From Nitrosomonas sp. (GTDB lineage Bacteria > Pseudomonadota > Gammaproteobacteria > Burkholderiales > Nitrosomonadaceae), in assembly GCF_019752095.1 (NCBI RefSeq), contig NZ_JAIEMO010000028.1, positions 1 through 45,170 of the forward strand: a DNA stretch of 45,170 nucleotides, written 5' to 3'. Both the position numbers and the translations under genes were made by a program. The notes under the pieces were generated by a model. That model saw only the letters and a program-made list of their open reading frames with translations, did not search any database and was not told the DNA's origin. Positions 39,243 through 45,170 of this stretch are shown one piece after another. Positions within the stretch are counted from its first letter, which is position 1. Every line of letters starts with the position of its first letter.

Positions 39243-40277
39243 ATGCGTATAAAACTCGATCAATTATCGCAATCCCTGCAAAAGCAAACCGCACCGCTGT
39301 ACACCCTATTTGGCAATGAGCCGTTGCTGATTTTAGAGGCTGCAGACTTAATCCGCACTCATGCGCAGCAGCATGGATATACCGAACGCGAACTGTTCGC
39401 TGTGGATCAGTACTTCGATTGGTCTGATCTGCTGAATGCCGGTAATAACCTGTCTTTGTTTGGTGATCGCAAAATTATGGATATCCGCATTCCCTCCGGC
39501 AAGCCCGGCAAGGAAGGCGGCAAAGCAATCGAGAACTATTGCAGTGCATTGCCTCCCGATACGCTCTCCCTCCTCACACTACCTCGGATCGATAAGCAAG
39601 GACAAGCAACAAGGTGGTTCAAAACACTTGAGGCTACCGGCGTTCTAGTCCAAGTCTATACCATCGAACGCAACCAATTACCTGAATGGATCGGTCAACG
39701 TCTTGGTAGACAACAACAAAAAACTGATTCTGCTACGTTGCAATTTTTAGCAAATCAAGTTGAAGGCAACCTGCTCGCCGCACATCAGGAGATTCAGAAA
39801 CTTGCGTTACTCTACCCCAGCGGCAGCCTAACTTTCGAGCAAGTAAAAGATGCCGTGCTGAATGTGGCGCGTTATGATGCATTTCAATTATCAGACGCCA
39901 TGATCAATGCAGATGCCGCACGCTTTATTCGTATCCTGACTGGTTTGCAAGATGAAGGCACTGCCCCACTGCTGATTCTCGCCACTCTGACTGAACAAAT
40001 ACGACAGCTGATTACTATTCGCAAGGGCCTCGACACGGGTCAATCTCTCACACAGTTACTACAGATCACCAGAATTTGGGGCGACCGGCAGAAATCAGCA
40101 CAAGCTGCGGTCAAACGCATCAGCCTGCAAGCGCTAATGCAGAGTTTATCCGATGCCGCGAAAATAGACCGGATGATTAAAGGGGTTGCGCGAGGGGATG
40201 TCTGGAATGAATTGTTGCAATTGGGATTGCGACTCACAATTCATGAAGATATAAATTTCGTGAACGTTGCAAAGTAA
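39243..40277 (+). CDS. holA: DNA polymerase III delta subunit
   Basis: Clamp-loader subunit that opens the beta sliding clamp, 344 residues. It shows the N-terminal LYTLFGNEPLLILEAAD segment, the AAA-like fold without Walker motifs (NNLSLFGDRKIMDIRIPSGKPGK, about 69-91) and the C-terminal helical domain. It follows lptE in the usual order and is the last gene of this unit. Confidence 0.93.
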   Translation: MRIKLDQLSQSLQKQTAPLYTLFGNEPLLILEAADLIRTHAQQHGYTERELFAVDQYFDWSDLLNAGNNLSLFGDRKIMDIRIPSGKPGKEGGKAIENYCSALPPDTLSLLTLPRIDKQGQATRWFKTLEATGVLVQVYTIERNQLPEWIGQRLGRQQQKTDSATLQFLANQVEGNLLAAHQEIQKLALLYPSGSLTFEQVKDAVLNVARYDAFQLSDAMINADAARFIRILTGLQDEGTAPLLILATLTEQIRQLITIRKGLDTGQSLTQLLQITRIWGDRQKSAQAAVKRISLQALMQSLSDAAKIDRMIKGVARGDVWNELLQLGLRLTIHEDINFVNVAK

Positions 40278-40475
40278 CCTTGCTCCTATTTCAACCTATT
40301 ACAGGTTAGTAGCAAAACTCCAAACGGGGAAAAGCCGCCATACTCTCAACCATGAGCCATCGCATACTGTAGAGTTTAGCGAGTAAGATACTATCACACC
40401 CGCCCTGCTCGCCTGAACAAAAATCCGAACAAGACAAGCAGGTGGTAATTCAGAATTTTCCTACTAGCTTCCCTG

Positions 40476-40649
40476 TCACTCGGCCTTAATCTTCTTTTCC
40501 TTTGTGACAGGATTCCGCAGCTCATAGCCTTCTTCCTTAGCCTTGTAGCCGCCATATGCACCGGCGCCACCTACTGCAAGCAGCCAACATCCAGACATCA
40601 GCGGGATCACGAGCAAAGTTACCAAGCAGCGCATCAATTTTAATTTCAT
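40476..40649 (-). CDS. Small lipoprotein, function unknown
   Basis: A 57-residue protein with an N-terminal signal ending in the lipobox LMSGC (Cys21). A Gly/Ala-rich stretch (AVGGAGAYGGYKA) follows, then a short charged tail. The ATG at 40649 has GGAG 7 nt upstream; a TTG four codons earlier would place that ribosome site inside the gene. The mature part is only about 36 residues. The glycine-rich patch recalls glycine-zipper lipoproteins, but I assign no function. It converges with holA. Confidence 0.7.
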   Translation of the reverse strand: MKLKLMRCLVTLLVIPLMSGCWLLAVGGAGAYGGYKAKEEGYELRNPVTKEKKIKAE

Positions 40650-40742
40650 TATAATCTCCAAGAAATTTATTAAAATCTAAAATACAAATTGTCATCGTAA
40701 ACTTAACTATTAATCAGGCATATACCCAATCTAATCTCAACT

Positions 40743-40758
40743 ATATCTTATAAGATAT
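40743..40758. repeat. 16-bp perfect palindrome
   Basis: atatctta directly followed by taagatat, between the divergent small-lipoprotein start and the metH 3' end. It could be an operator or a chance AT-rich symmetry. Confidence 0.35.
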
Positions 40759-40867
40759 TTGGAGTACAAGAAAATGTCGATTGGAAAGCACCCGCTAATG
40801 ACATGCCCGATAAAAGTACTGACACTGATACGTGCCATTATTATCGATAAAGAACAGAATCATGTGC

Positions 40868-43800
40868 TTATCTCTCATATGCTAGTACCGGAGCAAGCCA
40901 CCGTTCAGCTTCTTCTACCGTCCAGGCTTTCCGTTTGGCATAGTCCTCCACCTGGTCTTTGCCGATCTTTCCAACCGCAAAGAACGTTGAGTCAGGATGC
41001 GCGAAATAGAAACCAGATACGGCAGCAGTCGGAACCATGGCAAAAGATTCAGTAATAATGATACCGGCGTTCGCGGTTGCACTTAATGTCGCAAACAACG
41101 CACCCTTTTCTGTGTGATCCGGACAGGCGGGGTAGCCAGGTGCGGGACGGATACCGCGATATTCTTCGTTGATCAGTTGCGCGTTGGTTAGAGTCTCATC
41201 TTTGGCATAACCCCAGAATTCGCGCCGTACCCGTGCATGCATATGCTCAGCAAACGCTTCCGCCAGACGATCCGCCAATGCTTTGAGTACAATCGCACTG
41301 TAATCATCATTGGCATCTTCAAAGGCCCTGACACGCTCGTCAATACCAAATCCAGCGCCTACAGCAAACAGACCAATCGTATCTTGAATTCCTGATTCTT
41401 TGGGGGCGATAAAATCGGACAAACATCGATTCGGCTTGCCCGATGGCTTCTGATCTTGTTGTCGCAAACAATGATAAGTCATGGCAAGCTTATTGCGTGA
41501 CGAATCAGTGTAAATTTCGATGTCGTCGTCGACAGAATTGGCCGGAAATAAACCAATTACTGCGTTGGCGCTCAACCATTTTTGTTCGATTATTTTCTTC
41601 AGCATCGTTTGTGCATCGCGAAATAGCTGGCTTGCTGTTTCTCCAACCACCTCATCCTGCAGGATATTCGGATAACGTCCGGCAAGCTCCCACGCCTGAA
41701 AGAACGGTGTCCAGTCGATATACGGTACAATTTTTTCCAGTGGATAATTATTCAGCGTACGGATACCGATCAGTTCCGGCTGATAGGACTGGTAATTTGT
41801 CCAGTCAGTCTTGAAGGCATTGGCACGCGCTTCAGTGAGTGTTAACAGTTTCGCTGGGCCTTTCTTGTTTTTGTGCTGGGTGCGCACTTTCTCGTATTCA
41901 TTTTTTATTTCTTGCACATAATTTGTCCGCAAATCCTGTGATAACAAATTACTGCACACACCCACTGCGCGGCTGGCATCTGGCACCCAAACGGTTGGGC
42001 CTTCATAGTGTGGTGCAATTTTGACCGCAGTATGCACTCGCGACGTCGTTGCGCCACCGATCAGCAACGGAATGGTGAATCCCTCGCGTTGCATTTCCTT
42101 AGCGACATGTGCCATTTCTTCCAAAGAAGGCGTAATCAAGCCGGACAAACCAATGATGTCGGCATTCTCGCGCCGCGCCATGTCAAGAATTTGCGCGCTG
42201 GGCACCATCACACCCATGTTGATCACTTCATAGTTATTACACTGTAAAACCACGGTAACGATATTCTTACCAATATCATGCACGTCGCCTTTGACAGTAG
42301 CGATAACGATTTTCCCTTTAGGCTTATTGTCCCCCGATAATTTCTTTTCGGCTTCGATGAAAGGCAACAAGTGTGCCACCGCCTGCTTCATCACCCTCGC
42401 CGATTTGACCACCTGCGGCAAAAACATCTTGCCAGCGCCAAATAAATCGCCAACCACGCCCATGCCTTCCATCAGCGGCCCTTCGATTACCTGGATCGGG
42501 CGGCCGCCCTGTTTATCGATTTCTAAACGCGCGGCTTCGGTATCTTCCACAATATAGGTGGAAATACCCCTAACCAGTGCATGCGTCAAACGCTGTTGTA
42601 GGGGCTCATCACGCCACGCCAGATCTTCAATCTGTTCTTTCTTCTTGCCTTTAAAGTTCTCCGCGAATTCAACCAAGCGCTCGGTTGCATCCTCACGCCG
42701 GTTGAGAATGACATCTTCTACCTTTTCCAGCAGTTCCGCTGGAATATCCGAGTACACCCCCAATTGCCCGGCGTTGACAATACCCATTGTCATACCGGCC
42801 TTGATCGCGTGATACAGAAAAGCGGTGTGAATCGCTTCGCGAATCGGCTCATTGCCGCGAAAGGAGAACGAGACATTGGAAACTCCGCCGCTTATTTTGG
42901 CGTAAGGCAGCGTCTGCTTGATGCGGTGTGTCGCTTCGATGAAATCGACGCCGTAGTTATTATGTTCTTCAATTCCCGTCGCAATAGCGAAAATATTCGG
43001 ATCAAAAATGATGTCTTCGGGTGGGAAACCAATCTTATCGACCAGCAGACGATAACTGCGGGTGCAAATCTCCACCTTGCGCTGCAAAGTATCGGCCTGG
43101 CCCTGCTCATCAAATGCCATCACAATCACCGCTGCGCCATAACGGCGCGCCAATTTGGCATGATGAAAAAACTCTGCTTCACCTTCTTTCATGCTGATCG
43201 AATTGATCACCGGTTTTCCTTGCACGCATTTCAAACCGGCTTCAATTACTGTCCACTTGCTGGAATCGAGCATGATCGGCACTTTGCAGATATCCGGTTC
43301 AGCCGCCAACAGATTCAGAAAAGTCACCATGGCTTTCTGCGAATCCAGCATGGCTTCGTCCATATTGATATCAATAATCTGCGCGCCATTTTCCACTTGA
43401 CTGCGCGCCACGTTCAACGCTTCCGCGTAATCATCGTTGAGGATCAAACGAGCAAATGCTCTGGAACCGGTGACATTGGTGCGTTCACCGACATTGACAA
43501 ATAATGAATCATCGCCGATGTTCAGCGGTTCCAGGCCGGACAAACGCAATTTTTTCTGGATTTCGGGTACCTCGCGTGGCGCGATATCCACAACCGCTTG
43601 CGCGATAGCCTTGATATGCGCCGGTGTAGTACCGCAACAACCGCCAACAATATTGACAAAGCCCGCTTCCGCAAAGCCCTTAATCTGGTTCGCGGTGTAT
43701 TCCGGCGATTCATCGTAACCTGTTTCAGATAGAGGATTAGGCAAACCGGCATTGGGATGCACGCTGGTATACACATCCGCCACACCCGCCAATTCTTCAA

Positions 43801-44578
43801 TATACGGGCGCATCAATTCCGCACCGAGGGCGCAATTGATACCCACCGATAACGGCCGGGTATGGCTGATCGAGTTCCAGAAAGCCTCCGGAGTCTGCCC
43901 TGACAGCGTGCGCCCGGATGCATCGGTGATGGTAACCGAGATCATGATCGGCAGCCGTATATCATGATCGACAAAGTACTGATCGATAGCAAACAGCGCC
44001 GCTTTCGCGTTAAGTGAATCGAAAATAGTTTCAACCAGCAGAATATCAGCCCCGCCGTCAACCAACCCGCGAATCGACTCGGTATAATCAGCCACCAATT
44101 GATCAAATGTAATGCCGCGAAACCCCGGGTCGTTGACATCGGGAGAAATGGACGCGGTTTTGGTGGTGGGGCCAAGCACACCAGCAACAAAACGCGGCTT
44201 GTCCGGGGTTTTATCTTCATAAACCTGTGTCGCCTCACACGCCAATCTTGCCGCAGCAACATTCAGCTCATACACCACATCCTGCAAGTGATAATCAGCC
44301 ATCGAAGCCGCAGTGGAATTAAACGTATTGGTTTCGATAATATCCGCGCCTGCTTCCAGATATCCACTATGAATCGAACGAATAATATCCGGCTGAGTCA
44401 ATGTCAACAAATCATTGTTTCCTTTCAGATCATGCGGAAAATCAGCAAAACGCTGTCCGCGGAAATCTTCCTCGGAGAGCTTGAAAGTCTGGATCATCGT
44501 CCCCATCGCACCATCCAGAATCAGGATGCGTTGATTGAACAAACTTTCCAATAAGGCAGTGCGGGAATCTCTATTCAT
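40868..44578 (-). CDS. metH: Cobalamin-dependent methionine synthase
   Basis: Transfers methyl from methyltetrahydrofolate through methylcobalamin to homocysteine. All four modules are present in 1236 residues. The homocysteine domain (1 to about 330) has zinc ligands in GINCALGA and GGCCGTTP. The pterin-binding domain (about 360-620) has [13 protein letters not shown] at its start. The B12-binding domain has the base-off motif [10 protein letters not shown] near residue 765. The C-terminal AdoMet-binding reactivation domain has [15 protein letters not shown]. The length is like E. coli MetH (about 1227). It appears monocistronic. No cobalamin riboswitch is recognisable in the short upstream gap. 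Confidence 0.97.
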   Translation of the reverse strand: MNRDSRTALLESLFNQRILILDGAMGTMIQTFKLSEEDFRGQRFADFPHDLKGNNDLLTLTQPDIIRSIHSGYLEAGADIIETNTFNSTAASMADYHLQDVVYELNVAAARLACEATQVYEDKTPDKPRFVAGVLGPTTKTASISPDVNDPGFRGITFDQLVADYTESIRGLVDGGADILLVETIFDSLNAKAALFAIDQYFVDHDIRLPIMISVTITDASGRTLSGQTPEAFWNSISHTRPLSVGINCALGAELMRPYIEELAGVADVYTSVHPNAGLPNPLSETGYDESPEYTANQIKGFAEAGFVNIVGGCCGTTPAHIKAIAQAVVDIAPREVPEIQKKLRLSGLEPLNIGDDSLFVNVGERTNVTGSRAFARLILNDDYAEALNVARSQVENGAQIIDINMDEAMLDSQKAMVTFLNLLAAEPDICKVPIMLDSSKWTVIEAGLKCVQGKPVINSISMKEGEAEFFHHAKLARRYGAAVIVMAFDEQGQADTLQRKVEICTRSYRLLVDKIGFPPEDIIFDPNIFAIATGIEEHNNYGVDFIEATHRIKQTLPYAKISGGVSNVSFSFRGNEPIREAIHTAFLYHAIKAGMTMGIVNAGQLGVYSDIPAELLEKVEDVILNRREDATERLVEFAENFKGKKKEQIEDLAWRDEPLQQRLTHALVRGISTYIVEDTEAARLEIDKQGGRPIQVIEGPLMEGMGVVGDLFGAGKMFLPQVVKSARVMKQAVAHLLPFIEAEKKLSGDNKPKGKIVIATVKGDVHDIGKNIVTVVLQCNNYEVINMGVMVPSAQILDMARRENADIIGLSGLITPSLEEMAHVAKEMQREGFTIPLLIGGATTSRVHTAVKIAPHYEGPTVWVPDASRAVGVCSNLLSQDLRTNYVQEIKNEYEKVRTQHKNKKGPAKLLTLTEARANAFKTDWTNYQSYQPELIGIRTLNNYPLEKIVPYIDWTPFFQAWELAGRYPNILQDEVVGETASQLFRDAQTMLKKIIEQKWLSANAVIGLFPANSVDDDIEIYTDSSRNKLAMTYHCLRQQDQKPSGKPNRCLSDFIAPKESGIQDTIGLFAVGAGFGIDERVRAFEDANDDYSAIVLKALADRLAEAFAEHMHARVRREFWGYAKDETLTNAQLINEEYRGIRPAPGYPACPDHTEKGALFATLSATANAGIIITESFAMVPTAAVSGFYFAHPDSTFFAVGKIGKDQVEDYAKRKAWTVEEAERWLAPVLAYER

Positions 44579-44662
44579 TATTTGACATGCTACAAAAAGA
44601 TCGAATTCGCTATTATATCGTAGATCGTTCGGAGGATAAGCAAAGCACCCTACACTGGCGTT

Positions 44663-44878
44663 ATGCGAGCAGCGCTAATGGATTTTGCGTGCCGCTACGG
44701 AATTAAATATCGGCTTGACGCAAACAAATCCCAATGGTCTGTTAAAGTTGAACAATCTGGTTCAGCCTTTGGCACACTTGAGCAAATAGTGCCTCATTCA
44801 AAACACCCAAAGGATGAGGTTTGGCATCGCGTACACGCCAGTCTAATGATTTTGGCTGATGGCATAATACATAGCTGA
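44663..44878 (+). CDS. Small hypothetical protein, possibly truncated
   Basis: A 71-residue frame, divergent from metH. I do not recognise it: no signal peptide, membrane segment or motif is visible. Its composition is protein-like, but no strong ribosome site precedes the ATG. The stop codon falls where the adjacent insertion element seems to begin, so the original gene may have been longer. It could also be a chance frame. Confidence 0.3.
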   Translation: MRAALMDFACRYGIKYRLDANKSQWSVKVEQSGSAFGTLEQIVPHSKHPKDEVWHRVHASLMILADGIIHS

Positions 44879-45170
44879 GAACTTTGCGCGGTTAGAGTCA
44901 TTTTCAGGTGCGGATGATGATATAATAATGTTTTAAATCATATTGTTGAGTTAATTGATATGAGTTTTTCAGAGTTTTATGTCACCCGCCGTACCCGCAA
45001 AGCAAACTTTCTCAACCAAATCGATTCCCTGATTGATTGGGAACCGATAGAAAAAGCAATCGCTGAACATTATGCCCCCACATATGATGCCGCAGGCCGT
45101 CCTGCCTATCCCGGGCTGCTATTGTTCAAAATGCTGCTGGCAGGAATCTGGCACGGTGGACTCAGTGATG
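44877..45170 (+). mobile_element. IS5-family insertion sequence, left part
   Basis: Inferred from the transposase frame at 44960 and an upstream leader of about 80 bp. A GAGAACTTTGCGCGG-like end at 44877 is my best guess for the terminal inverted repeat. The right end lies outside the window, so neither the matching repeat nor the target duplication can be seen. Confidence 0.5.
44960..45170 (+). CDS. IS5-family transposase (3' end outside window)
   Basis: The first 70 codons are visible, and the frame is open to the window edge. The start MSFSEFYVTRRTRK, followed by a segment with YDAAGRPAYPGLLLFKMLLAGIW (about residues 42-64), matches the N-terminal DUF772-type domain of IS5-family DDE transposases. 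In these the conserved Y-P, K-M-L-L positions precede the catalytic domain. Whether the element is intact cannot be judged. Confidence 0.85.
   Translation, partial: MSFSEFYVTRRTRKANFLNQIDSLIDWEPIEKAIAEHYAPTYDAAGRPAYPGLLLFKMLLAGIWHGGLSD

Noticed and set aside
40759..41055. Rightward 98-codon frame starting just after the 16-bp palindrome
   Set aside because: Most of it is antisense to the conserved 3' end of metH and it resembles no protein family; a shadow of metH is more likely.
42764..43504. Rightward 246-codon frame
   Set aside because: Entirely antisense to conserved metH sequence; codon bias of metH produces the long open frame.
44579..44662. Possible cobalamin riboswitch upstream of metH
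   Set aside because: The gap is too short and no B12-box-like sequence was seen.

Overview
The window looks like chromosomal DNA of a Nitrosomonas-like betaproteobacterium (ammonia-oxidiser lineage). This is inferred from the housekeeping gene blocks (PHP-yciO-M50-trpS-scpAB; gatCAB divergent from mreBCD-mrdA-rodA-rlpA; leuS-lptE-holA), moderate GC, copper-protein content and the protein sequences. No rRNA, tRNA or CRISPR array was seen.

Layout. 1-4854 (+): the 3' part of an RNase AM/TrpH-type PHP phosphoesterase, YciO, a site-2 protease homologue, TrpS and the condensin partners ScpA and ScpB. 4927-14129 (-) is more accessory: an MscS-family channel with a long periplasmic coiled coil, a seven-repeat FG-GAP propeller protein with an RTX tail, a 1056-residue regulator combining a MalT-like STAND NTPase with a SARP-type winged helix and BTAD, and a dicarboxylate/amino-acid:cation symporter. 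14271-15101 (-): SuhB. 15291-20274 (+): the remnant of one LuxR-type regulator, an intact LuxR-type regulator, then two multicopper-oxidase genes. A DCC-family thiol protein follows at 20631.

21078-24390 (-) is gatCAB, and 24530-31106 (+) is the cell-shape operon mreB, mreC, mreD, mrdA, rodA, rlpA. 31107-31570 is a convergent intergenic region with hairpins and a perfect CRP-like palindrome. 31571-33845 (-) is cheW plus a chemoreceptor. Then come a VOC protein, an M48 lipoprotein protease, dodecin, leuS-lptE-holA, a tiny lipoprotein, metH, and the left part of an IS5-family element running off the right edge.

The most interesting system is the copper pair at 16479-20274. The first protein keeps the domain-1 copper-cluster histidines but has lost those of domain 2. 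The second has lost the domain-1 histidines but keeps a full domain-2 set, and adds a further type-1 cupredoxin and a beta-propeller. The ligand sets are complementary, which suggests a split multicopper oxidase whose trinuclear cluster forms only between the two gene products. Secondary leads are a direct repeat with an 11-bp period upstream of the FG-GAP gene, placed as a SARP operator would be, and a possible small transcription unit between rlpA and the chemoreceptor.
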